This document shows, piece after piece, positions 29,482-36,920 of a stretch of DNA of 41,912 bases. Positions within the stretch are counted from its first letter, which is position 1. Every line of letters begins with the position of its first letter. Position numbers and translations under genes: made by a program. The notes beneath the pieces were generated by a model, which was not told the DNA's origin, made no database searches, and saw nothing but the letters and a program-made list of their open reading frames with translations. The stretch comes from an uncultured Gemmiger sp. (lineage in GTDB: Bacteria > Bacillota > Clostridia > Oscillospirales > Ruminococcaceae). The stretch covers positions 1-41,912 of the forward strand of contig CALXBE010000019.1 in assembly GCA_944386495.1 (NCBI GenBank), given 5' to 3'.

Positions 29482-30449
29482 ACTTCCCGCCCTCCCTTGA
29501 AGACCAGCCAGAGCAGGAAAGGGGCTCCCAGCAGGCTGGTGAAAAGACTCACCGGCAGCTCGGTGGGGCCCAGGCTCCGGGCCAGCAGGTCCGCCCCGGT
29601 AAGGATGCATCCTCCCAAAAGCCCGCTGAGCAGAAGGGTGCCGGTCCGGTTGTCCCGGGTCAGGAGCCGGGCGGCGTGGGGAGCCAGCAGCCCCACAAAG
29701 CTGATGAGCCCGGTGAGACTGATGGTGGCGGCAACCCCCAGGGTGGCCAGAAGCAGGATGCCCAGCCGGAGCCGCCCTACCGCCGCCCCCAGCATCCGGG
29801 CCTCCGATTCCTCCAAAGCCAGAAGCAGGGTCTGCCGGTGCAGAAGACAAAGCCCCAGGCAGGACAGGGGAATGATGAGCAGGGCAGGGCCCATGGAGGA
29901 AAGGCTCACTCCGTTGAGACTGCCCATGATCCAGTATTCAATGGAGGCCAGCTGTTTTTCCGGGTCGGCGGTGAGCTTAAGGGCCATAAGCACCGTCTGA
30001 GCCAGGGCATGGACCGCGATTCCGGACAGGACAATGGTGCTGTTTTTCCCGGAAGGGTCCAGCCGGGCCAGGGCCAGACAGAGGACCACCGCTCCCAGGG
30101 CTCCCCCGAAGGAGGACAGGGTGACGGCGGCGGCTCCGGACAAAAACAGAATCCCGAAGGCAGCTCCGGCGCTGGCCCCGGAAGCCACCCCGATGATGTC
30201 AGGGGAGGCCAGAGGGTTCCGGAAAACGGTCTGGAACACAAACCCGGTGACTCCCAGGCAGAATCCCCCCACCACCCCCAGCAGGGTGCGGGAGAACCGG
30301 AGGGTCCAGAAGACCCGGACCTGCATTTCCTCCCCGGACAGAATCCCCGAGAGGGTAAGGGGATATTTCCCCACAAACAAGCTGGCCGCAGCCAGCACCG
30401 CCAGGGCGGTGAGAGCTGCGGCAGCAAGAAATCCCTTATGCCTGGGCAT
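29478..30449 (-). CDS. ABC importer permease, FecCD family
   Basis: The 323-residue membrane protein has about nine to ten helices and FecCD motifs: RFSRTLLGVVGGFCLGVTG near residue 52, FRNPLASPDIIGVASGASAG near 80, and GLISFVGLLAPHAARLLTR near 240. ATG 30449 overlaps the end of the binding-protein gene by 14 bases. A TTG at 30485, four bases after GAGGAG, is an alternative that adds twelve residues. It forms the membrane channel with the ATPase encoded next. Confidence 0.9.
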   Translation of the reverse strand: MPRHKGFLAAAALTALAVLAAASLFVGKYPLTLSGILSGEEMQVRVFWTLRFSRTLLGVVGGFCLGVTGFVFQTVFRNPLASPDIIGVASGASAGAAFGILFLSGAAAVTLSSFGGALGAVVLCLALARLDPSGKNSTIVLSGIAVHALAQTVLMALKLTADPEKQLASIEYWIMGSLNGVSLSSMGPALLIIPLSCLGLCLLHRQTLLLALEESEARMLGAAVGRLRLGILLLATLGVAATISLTGLISFVGLLAPHAARLLTRDNRTGTLLLSGLLGGCILTGADLLARSLGPTELPVSLFTSLLGAPFLLWLVFKGGREV

Positions 30450-31500
30450 AGCTGAATCCGTAGAAGGTCTGGTAGAAGGCTTCAATGGTCTCCTCTACCT
30501 GCTGGGCGGGGACCAGGTCAGGGTGGAGCTGACCGGCCAGCCAGACAGCACCCAGGATCCCGCCGGGAACAGGGCTGTCCCAGGCCTCGGCCTTATTGGG
30601 CATCTGGTAGACGGCCCCATTCTTCACGGCGGTGCAGTCGGCCAGGTTCTCGTCTGCCAGCACATCCTCCACGGTGTACTGGGCGTCGGAGGCCAGCAGG
30701 ATCACCTGGGGGTCCCAGGCCAGCAGCTGCTCATAGCTTACCTCCACCCAGTAGCTGTCCTCCAGGTCCTGGGCTACATTCTGGCCGCCGGCCATGGTGA
30801 TCAGGTCGCTCTGGTACATGGCGCCGCCGGCGGTGGAGAGAAGGGAAGAGTTCCCGGCCAGGTAAACGGTGGGGGTCTCAGCCCCTTCCAGGGCGGCAGA
30901 CAGATTGGATTCCTGACCGGCGGTAAAGTCAGCCAGAGCCTGGGCGGCGTCGGTGCAGTTGAGGCACTGGGCCATCAGGTCACGGGCCTCGTTCAGCAGG
31001 TCCTGGCTCTCGGGGTTGACCAGGATGGCGGGGATTCCCAGCTCAGCCAGGGAATCGGCGGCCTCGGCCAGCTTGAGGGGCAGGATGACCAGGTCGGGGT
31101 CCAGGGCGGCGCAGCCTTCCAGATCAAACTCCTTGGCGGTGCCTACGCTGGGCAGTTCCATGATTTCGGGAGCGGAGAGCCGGTAGATGTCCCGGGTGTC
31201 GGCCTTGGCCTCCACCCCCACCAGCTTGTCTCCCTGGCCCAGGGCCAGGACCAGGCTGGTGGAAATGTAGTAGCCGCTCACAATGGTCTGAGGCTCGGAC
31301 TCAATGGTGACCTCACGGCCTGCCTGGTCCACCACGGTGAGGGGATAGCTGACCGCCTCACCGGCGGCCTCCACAGAGGGCTGGGCGGTCTCGGTGACCG
31401 GGGCTGCGGTGGACTCCAAAGTCTCCTCCCGGGCAGCGCCGCAGGCGGTGAGAGACACAGCCAGGGCCAGGGCCAGAACGAGAGAAAAAATGCGTTTCAT
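30436..31500 (-). CDS. ABC importer binding lipoprotein, FecB/BtuF/MolA-like
   Basis: The 354-residue lipoprotein has signal MKRIFSLVLALALAVSLTAC (C20). The mature part has the two-lobed class III binding-protein fold with a rigid connecting helix: YPLTVVDQAGREVTIESEPQ, then LPSVGTAKEFDLEGCAALDPDLVIL, then VEVSYEQLLAWDPQVILLAS. This fold is shared by siderophore, cobamide and some molybdate or tungstate binders. The ATG follows AAAGGAG. It is first in the operon and diverges from the molybdenum hydroxylase genes, which favours an oxyanion cargo. The ligand is inferred from context. Confidence 0.9.
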   Translation of the reverse strand: MKRIFSLVLALALAVSLTACGAAREETLESTAAPVTETAQPSVEAAGEAVSYPLTVVDQAGREVTIESEPQTIVSGYYISTSLVLALGQGDKLVGVEAKADTRDIYRLSAPEIMELPSVGTAKEFDLEGCAALDPDLVILPLKLAEAADSLAELGIPAILVNPESQDLLNEARDLMAQCLNCTDAAQALADFTAGQESNLSAALEGAETPTVYLAGNSSLLSTAGGAMYQSDLITMAGGQNVAQDLEDSYWVEVSYEQLLAWDPQVILLASDAQYTVEDVLADENLADCTAVKNGAVYQMPNKAEAWDSPVPGGILGAVWLAGQLHPDLVPAQQVEETIEAFYQTFYGFSYAQA

Positions 31501-31521
31501 GGGAAAATCTCCTTTGCATTA

Positions 31522-31535
31522 TAGTTTCAAAACTA
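31522..31535. promoter_or_regulatory. Palindrome in the divergent molybdenum promoter region
   Basis: TAGTTTCAAAACTA has perfect 6-base arms around a two-base centre. It overlaps a TATAAT on the minus strand (31518-31523), so a bound protein would cover the leftward promoter. It is a candidate site for the ModE-like regulator encoded in the leftward operon. It does not match the E. coli ModE box by eye. Confidence 0.5.
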
Positions 31536-31581
31536 CAACGATTCTACCAGATTCGCCGTTTCATTACAAGGGGATTTATGA

Positions 31582-31597
31582 TATAATTCTTTATAAT
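31582..31597 (+). promoter_or_regulatory. Probable promoter region of the molybdenum hydroxylase operon
   Basis: Two TATAAT hexamers lie at 31582-31587 and 31592-31597. The -35 positions are poor (TTTCAT, 17 bases before the first), which may mean activator dependence. Either would give a start near 31594-31604, which favours the downstream ATG 31644 over ATG 31608. Confidence 0.45.
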
Positions 31598-31643
31598 AGG
31601 AGAAAATATGCCTTCACATCACAACAAGGGGGAACCTCTGCTT

Positions 31644-32435
31644 ATGATGACCATACAAAAATACATCCGCCCTGCCAGCCTGGAGGAGGCGTACACCCTC
31701 AACCAGGTCCGGGCCAACCGGCTGGTGGGCGGGATGGTCTGGATGAAAATGTCCAACCGGGCGGTGAATACCGCCATCGACCTGTCCGGCCTGGGGCTGG
31801 ACGCCATTGAGGAAAATGACCGGGAGTTCCGGATCGGGGCCATGGTCACCCTCCGCCAGCTGGAACAGCACCCCGGGTTCAACGCCTACACCCGGGGAGC
31901 CGCTGCCGCCAGCGTCCAGGATATTGTGGGGGTCCAGTTCCGGAACCTGGCCACCGTGGGCGGAAGCATTTTCAGCCGGTTCGGATTCTCCGACCTGCTC
32001 ACCTTCTTTTTGTCCCTGGACTGCCGGGTGGAGCTGTACAAGGCGGGAACCATTTCCCTGGAGGAGTTTGCCAAGGCCCAGCCCGACCGGGACATTCTGG
32101 TCCGGCTGGTGGTGAAAAAAGTCCCGGGCCGGTTCAGCTACTCCGCCATGCGGATCGCCCGCACCGATTTCCCGGTCCTTACCTGCGCCGTCAGCCGGGT
32201 GGGGGACGAATACCGGGCGGTCATCGGGGCCCGTCCCGGCCGGGCCATGGTGGTCCGGGATGAGGAAGGGCTTCTGGCCGGGGGAATCACCCCGGAATCT
32301 GCCGCCGCTTTTGGAAAATACGCCGCCCGGGTGGTGCCTGCCGGCTCCAACAGCCGGGGCAGCGCCGCCTACCGCACCCGCCTGGTGAGCACCCTCACCC
32401 GCCGGGGCCTGGAACAGCTGGGGAGGATGAAATAA
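31644..32435 (+). CDS. Molybdenum hydroxylase FAD-binding subunit (CoxM/XdhB-like)
   Basis: The 263-residue subunit binds FAD and passes electrons from the iron-sulfur subunit to an acceptor. Family features: YIRPASLEEAYTL at the start, LVGGMVW (a GG-type FAD-loop remnant), QDIVGVQFRNLATVGGSIFS (RN-ATVGG FAD motif) and a C-terminal CO-dehydrogenase-flavoprotein-like domain. ATG 31644 matches where family members begin. ATG 31608 has AGGAG five bases upstream and would add twelve residues. It is the first gene of the operon, and its stop overlaps the next ATG by one base. The first FAD loop is weaker than the usual G-G-T-D. Confidence 0.9.
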   Translation: MMTIQKYIRPASLEEAYTLNQVRANRLVGGMVWMKMSNRAVNTAIDLSGLGLDAIEENDREFRIGAMVTLRQLEQHPGFNAYTRGAAAASVQDIVGVQFRNLATVGGSIFSRFGFSDLLTFFLSLDCRVELYKAGTISLEEFAKAQPDRDILVRLVVKKVPGRFSYSAMRIARTDFPVLTCAVSRVGDEYRAVIGARPGRAMVVRDEEGLLAGGITPESAAAFGKYAARVVPAGSNSRGSAAYRTRLVSTLTRRGLEQLGRMK

Positions 32436-32890
32436 TGGAACTGAACTTTACCCTGAACGGAAAACCGGTGACCGCTCAGATCGCCCCGGATACCCTCCTT
32501 ATTGACCTGGTCCGGAGCCTGGGCTGCACCAGTGTCAAGCGGGGCTGCGATACCGCCAACTGCGGGCTCTGCACCCTGTTCCTGGATGACAAGCCGGTGC
32601 TTTCCTGCTCTCTCCTGGCTGCCCGGGTGGAGGGCCGCACCGTCACCACCCTGGAAGGGCTCCAGGAGGAAGCGGCGGAGTTTGTGGGATTCATTGCCGA
32701 CCAGGGAGCCGACCAGTGCGGCTTCTGCAATCCCGGCTTTGTGATGAACACCATCGCCCTGCTCCGGGAAAACCCTGACCCCACCGACGACGAGATAAGA
32801 GCATTCCTGGCCGGGAACCTTTGCCGCTGCTCCGGATATGAGGGACAGCTGCGGGGCATCCGGGCCTTCCTGGACAGCCGGAAAAAGTAA
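32435..32890 (+). CDS. Molybdenum hydroxylase [2Fe-2S] subunit
   Basis: The 151-residue subunit carries two [2Fe-2S] clusters. The plant-type N-terminal cluster has GCDTANCGLC (C38, C43, C46) and C58, and the C-terminal helical cluster has QCGFCNPG (C95, C98) and NLCRCSGY (C130, C132). It links the molybdenum site to the flavin. The start codon overlaps the stop of the FAD subunit (TAATG), indicating coupling. Confidence 0.96.
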   Translation: MELNFTLNGKPVTAQIAPDTLLIDLVRSLGCTSVKRGCDTANCGLCTLFLDDKPVLSCSLLAARVEGRTVTTLEGLQEEAAEFVGFIADQGADQCGFCNPGFVMNTIALLRENPDPTDDEIRAFLAGNLCRCSGYEGQLRGIRAFLDSRKK

Positions 32891-32900
32891 GGAGGCCGCC

Positions 32901-35198
32901 ATGGAACAGAAGAATTTGAAGGTGGTAGGCCATTCCTACCGGAAAAAGGACGCTCTCCAGCTGCTGCTGGGCAAGCCCCTCTATGTGCAGGACCTGGCCC
33001 CGGCGGGGGCATTGGTGGTAAAACTGCTCCGCAGCCCCTACCCCCACGCCCTGGTGGAGGAAGTGAACAAGACTGCCGCCCTGAAAGTGCCCGGGGTGGT
33101 GGGTATCTATACCTGGGAGGATGTTCCAAAGACCCGGTTTGCCATTGCAGGCCAGACCTATCCGGAACCCTCCCCCTATGACCGGCTTATCCTGGACCGG
33201 CATATCCGGTTTTCCGGGGACCCGGTGGCCATTGTGGCCGCCGAGGATGAGAAGGCCGCCAACAAGGCCCTGAAACTCATCAAGGTAAAATACCAGGTGC
33301 TGGAACCGGTGCTGGACTACCGCACCGCCAAGGATAACCCGGTGCTGGTCCATCCTGAGGAGGACTGGTTCCCGCCCTGCCAGGTGGGAGGGGACAACAA
33401 GCGGAACCTGGTGGCCAGCGAGACCGACAGCCACGGGGATGTGGACAAGGTGATGGCTGACTGCGACATTGTCATTGAGCATACCTACCACACCAAGGCA
33501 GTGCAGCAGGCCATGATGGAGACCTTCCGCACCTACACCGACCTGGACCGGTACGGACGGCTCCATGTAGTCTCCTCCACCCAGATCGTATTCCATGTGC
33601 GCCGTATCCTCTCCCGGGCTCTGGGAATCCCCAAGAGCCGCATCCGGGTGGAAAAGCCCCGGATCGGAGGCGGCTTCGGCGCCAAGCAGACCGCCGTTTC
33701 CGAGGTCTACCCTGCCTTTGTCACCCTGAAAACCGGGCGCCCCGCCCAGATCATCTATACCCGGGAAGAGTGCCAGATTGCTGGTTCTCCCCGCCACGAG
33801 ATGGAGATTCGGGTCAAGCTGGGGGCTTCCAAGGACGGCAAGATCCGGGCCCTGGACCTGTACACCCTCTCCAATACAGGGGCTTACGGGGAACACGGCC
33901 CCACCACCGTGGGCCTCTCCGGACACAAGTCCATCCCCCTTTACACCGGCAGCCTGGAGGCTCACCGGTTCAGCTATGATGTGGTCTACACCAACCTGCA
34001 GGCCGCAGGTGCCTACCGGGGCTACGGCGCCACCCAGGGAATCTTTGCTCTGGAATCCGCCGTCAACGAGCTGGCCGAGCGGCTGGGCATGGACCCCACC
34101 CGTCTGAGAGACCAGAACATGGTCCGGGAAGGGATGGTCATGGATGCCTACTACGGGGAGACCGCCAACGCCTGCGCCCTGGACCGGTGCATGGAACACT
34201 GCCGTCAGATTTTTGACTGGGAGAACCGGTATCCCGTCCGGGACCTGGGAGACGGCCGGGTCCGGTGTGCCGGCGTGGCCATGGCCATGCAGGGTTCCTG
34301 CATCTCCAACCTGGATGTGGGCTCCGCCACCGTCAAGCTGGGGGAGGACGGCACCTATAACCTGATTATCGGCGCCGCCGACATGGGCACCGGATGTGAC
34401 ACCATCCTGGCCCAGATGGTGGCCGAGTGCATGGACTGCTCCCTGGAGGAAGTGTCCGTCTTTGGGGCAGATACCGATGTGTCCCCCTACGATTCCGGCT
34501 CCTACGCCTCCTCCACCACCTACATTACCGGCAAGGCGGTGGAAAAGGCCTGCGCCAAACTGAAGGAAGAACTCTGCCAGATGGCCGGGGAGATGCTGGA
34601 CTGCGACCCTGCCCTCATGGTCTTTGAGGGAAAACAGGTGCGGAACACCGCCGACGGGCGGACCGTCTCCCTCCAGGATATTGCCTACAAGGCCCAGCTC
34701 TTCTCCACCCACTCCGCCATGGCTACCGCCACCCACACCTCTCCTGTCTCTCCGCCCCCCTACATGGTGGGAATGGTGGAAATCGAGCTGGATAAGAAGA
34801 CCGGCTCGGTGAAGGTGCTGGATTACATGGCGGTGGTGGACTGCGGCATCCCGGTCAACCCGGCACTGGCCCGGGTCCAGACCGAGGGCGGCCTGGTCCA
34901 GGGAATCGGCATGGCCCTTACCGAGGATGTAACCTACAACGCCCAGGGCCGGCCCATTGAGAATTCCTTCATGCAGTACAAGGTCCCCACCCGTCTGGAT
35001 ATGGGAAAACTCCGGGTGGAGTTCGAGCACAGCTGCGAGCCCACCGGACCCTTCGGGGCCAAGTCCATTGGGGAAATCGTTATCAATACCCCCAGCCCCG
35101 CCCTGGCCCACGCCATCTACCGGGCCACCGGGGTCTGGCACCGGGAACTGCCCATTACCCCGGAAAAGATCCTTATGTCCATGCCGGAGGAAGAATAA
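32901..35198 (+). CDS. Molybdenum hydroxylase catalytic (Mo-binding) subunit, xanthine dehydrogenase family
   Basis: The 765-residue subunit holds the molybdopterin cytosine dinucleotide cofactor and hydroxylates a heterocycle with water-derived oxygen. Motifs include RIGGGFGAKQ (255-263), GAYRGYGATQG (about 370-380), the ASSTTYITG loop near 535, and GAKSIGE with the catalytic glutamate at E725. These match the XDH/nicotinate/purine hydroxylase group, and AYRGYGATQG recalls clostridial purine hydroxylases. No in-frame TGA is visible, so it is not a selenoprotein itself. Some relatives use a labile selenium, which cannot be seen here. The ATG follows GGAGG. The NCS2 permease nearby supports xanthine or another purine as substrate. 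Confidence 0.93.
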   Translation: MEQKNLKVVGHSYRKKDALQLLLGKPLYVQDLAPAGALVVKLLRSPYPHALVEEVNKTAALKVPGVVGIYTWEDVPKTRFAIAGQTYPEPSPYDRLILDRHIRFSGDPVAIVAAEDEKAANKALKLIKVKYQVLEPVLDYRTAKDNPVLVHPEEDWFPPCQVGGDNKRNLVASETDSHGDVDKVMADCDIVIEHTYHTKAVQQAMMETFRTYTDLDRYGRLHVVSSTQIVFHVRRILSRALGIPKSRIRVEKPRIGGGFGAKQTAVSEVYPAFVTLKTGRPAQIIYTREECQIAGSPRHEMEIRVKLGASKDGKIRALDLYTLSNTGAYGEHGPTTVGLSGHKSIPLYTGSLEAHRFSYDVVYTNLQAAGAYRGYGATQGIFALESAVNELAERLGMDPTRLRDQNMVREGMVMDAYYGETANACALDRCMEHCRQIFDWENRYPVRDLGDGRVRCAGVAMAMQGSCISNLDVGSATVKLGEDGTYNLIIGAADMGTGCDTILAQMVAECMDCSLEEVSVFGADTDVSPYDSGSYASSTTYITGKAVEKACAKLKEELCQMAGEMLDCDPALMVFEGKQVRNTADGRTVSLQDIAYKAQLFSTHSAMATATHTSPVSPPPYMVGMVEIELDKKTGSVKVLDYMAVVDCGIPVNPALARVQTEGGLVQGIGMALTEDVTYNAQGRPIENSFMQYKVPTRLDMGKLRVEFEHSCEPTGPFGAKSIGEIVINTPSPALAHAIYRATGVWHRELPITPEKILMSMPEEE

Positions 35199-35207
35199 CA
35201 AAACCCA

Positions 35208-35248
35208 CCCGCCGGTGAGGGGAAATCCCTCCTCCCCGGCGGGATTTT
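35208..35248 (+). terminator. Terminator of the molybdenum hydroxylase operon
   Basis: CCCGCCGG pairs with CCGGCGGG, and GAGGG with CCCTC inside, followed by ATTTT. The short T-run may allow partial read-through into the small gene at 35271. Confidence 0.75.
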
Positions 35249-35270
35249 AACAGGGAAAGGGAGGTATCCT

Positions 35271-35435
35271 GTGAAAAAAGCATTTATATTCTCCATCGCT
35301 ATGAATTTTATGGCCGCCATCGTCCTGGTAGGGGCGGGAAGCGGGGAGATGAACAATCTGGGTACCAGCATCCCTGCCCTTCTCTGCCTGGGAGCGGGTC
35401 TCTGGGGGCTGGCAGCCCTGAGAAAAAACAAATAA
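35271..35435 (+). CDS. Small two-helix membrane protein (54 residues)
   Basis: A 54-residue reading frame starts at GTG 35271 with GGGAGG six bases upstream and ends at TAA 35435. The peptide begins MKKAFIFSIAMNFMAAIVLV, and a second hydrophobic segment (PALLCLGAGLWGLAAL) follows. It ends RKNK, so it should span the membrane twice with its termini inside. It sits between two hairpins (35208-35248 and 35439-35484) right after the molybdenum hydroxylase genes. I do not know its function. Proteins this small are often missed by gene finders. Confidence 0.6.
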   Translation: MKKAFIFSIAMNFMAAIVLVGAGSGEMNNLGTSIPALLCLGAGLWGLAALRKNK

Positions 35436-35438
35436 AAG

Positions 35439-35484
35439 AAGCGGGGAGCACCGGCCTTGGAACCAGTGCTCCCCGCTTTTTCTT
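35439..35484. terminator. Bidirectional terminator
   Basis: AAGCGGGGAGCAC pairs with GTGCTCCCCGCTT around a weakly paired loop, followed by TTTCTTTTT on the plus strand. It closes the small gene on one side and the FAD-dehydrogenase gene on the other. Confidence 0.85.
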
Positions 35485-35500
35485 TTTAAATATGGAAAAC

Positions 35501-36901
35501 TTAGAAGTTGTGAAGCTCCATCAGCTTCCGGCCCATGAGCACGCCCATGGCGCTGGCCATCATCAGGCCCCGGGTCCAGCCGCTGGAATCTCCCAGACAG
35601 TGGAGCCCCGGAATGCTGGTCTCCAGGTTGGTGTCCATCTTGACCCGGTTGCTGTAGAATTTCAGCTCGGGGCTGTACAGCAGGGTCTCGGAACTGGCAA
35701 AGCCGGGAACCACATGGTCCAGCATCTTGATGAACTCAATGATGTTCACCATGGCCCGGTAGGGCATGGCGGAGGTAATGTCTCCGGCCACCGCATCCTT
35801 CAGGGTGGGTTTCAGGTTGCTCCGGCTCAGCTCCTTTTCCCAGGTCCGCTTGCCGTCCAGAATATCTCCGAACCGCTGGACCAGAATACGGCCGTCACCC
35901 AACATATTGGTCAGCTCGCCCACCTTCTGGGCGTAGGCGATGGGCTGGTTGAAGGGGTAGGTGAAGTTGTGGCTGACCAGAATGGCCAGGTTGGTGTTGT
36001 CGCTCTTCAGGTCCTTGTAGCTGTGCCCGTTTACCACGGCCAGGTCGTTGTCATAGTTCTCCTGGGCCACAAATCCACCGGGATTCTGGCAGAAGGTCCG
36101 GACCTTGTTCTTCCAGGGCTTGGGATAGCCGATGAGCTTGCTCTCATACAGCACCCGGTTGACCTGCTCCATCACCTCGTTCCGGCACTCTACCCGAACG
36201 CCAATGTCCACGGTACCGGGCTGATGGGCAATGCCGTGGGCTTCGCAGAGCTTCTCCAGCCAGTCGGCGCCCCGGCGGCCTGCGGCTACCACCACCTGAC
36301 GGCTGCGGTATTCCTTCAGCTCCCCGTTCTCCCGGAGCAGAACGCCCACGCAGGCGCCGTCCTCCAGGATCAGGTTCTCGCACTCGGTGCTGAACTTCAT
36401 CTCCACCCCGTTGTCAGCCAGATAGTTCTGGATGGCCAGATAAAGGCTCTGGGCCTTCTCGGTGCCCAGATGGCGGATGGGGCAGTCCACCAGTTTCAGG
36501 CCGGCCTGGATGGCCCGTTTCCGGATCTGGCGGTGTTCCTCCCCGCCGTCCACACCTTCAATGTGGGGGTCGGCGCCGAATTCCAGGTAGATGGTGTCGG
36601 TGTAGTCGATGAGGCCCTGGGCCACATCCTCCCCGATCAGCTCGGGCAGGCTGCCGCCTACCTCGTAGCAAAGGCTCAGCTTGCCGTCACTGAAAGCGCC
36701 GGCGCCGGAGAATCCGGTGGTGATGGCACAGGTAGGCTTGCAGTTGACACAGTGGCCCACCTCAGCCTTGGGGCAATGGCGCTTTTCCACGGCCTTGCCC
36801 TTTTCCACCAGAAGGATGGAGGCCTTGCTCCCCTTCTTGATCAGTTCCAGGGCGGTGAAGATGCCGGCGGGGCCGGCGCCTACGATAATCAGGTCATACA
36901 T
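35501..36901 (-). CDS. FAD-dependent dehydrogenase (COG2509-like)
   Basis: The 466-residue protein begins with an FAD-binding Rossmann motif (MYDLIIVGAGPAGIFTALEL). A cysteine-rich segment HCPKAEVGHCVNCKPTCAIT (about residues 42-61) and GFSGAGAFSDGKLSL follow. VVVAAGRRGADWL near residue 208 and LGDSSGWTRGLMMASAMG near the C-terminus complete the pattern of the uncharacterised FAD-dependent dehydrogenase group. The substrate is unknown. The ATG follows AAGGAA. It lies 19 bases after the MATE gene and is probably the last gene of that operon. Confidence 0.9.
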   Translation of the reverse strand: MYDLIIVGAGPAGIFTALELIKKGSKASILLVEKGKAVEKRHCPKAEVGHCVNCKPTCAITTGFSGAGAFSDGKLSLCYEVGGSLPELIGEDVAQGLIDYTDTIYLEFGADPHIEGVDGGEEHRQIRKRAIQAGLKLVDCPIRHLGTEKAQSLYLAIQNYLADNGVEMKFSTECENLILEDGACVGVLLRENGELKEYRSRQVVVAAGRRGADWLEKLCEAHGIAHQPGTVDIGVRVECRNEVMEQVNRVLYESKLIGYPKPWKNKVRTFCQNPGGFVAQENYDNDLAVVNGHSYKDLKSDNTNLAILVSHNFTYPFNQPIAYAQKVGELTNMLGDGRILVQRFGDILDGKRTWEKELSRSNLKPTLKDAVAGDITSAMPYRAMVNIIEFIKMLDHVVPGFASSETLLYSPELKFYSNRVKMDTNLETSIPGLHCLGDSSGWTRGLMMASAMGVLMGRKLMELHNF

Positions 36902-36920
36902 TGAGAAAAGTTCCTTTCAA

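Noticed and set aside
31501-31643. Moco riboswitch between the molybdenum operons
   Set aside because: Neither transcript has room for the aptamer of about 100 or more bases before its start codon.
32901-35198. Possible selenocysteine in the molybdenum subunit
   Set aside because: The reading frame runs without an internal TGA to its TAA stop. Any selenium would be a labile cofactor atom, which the sequence cannot show.
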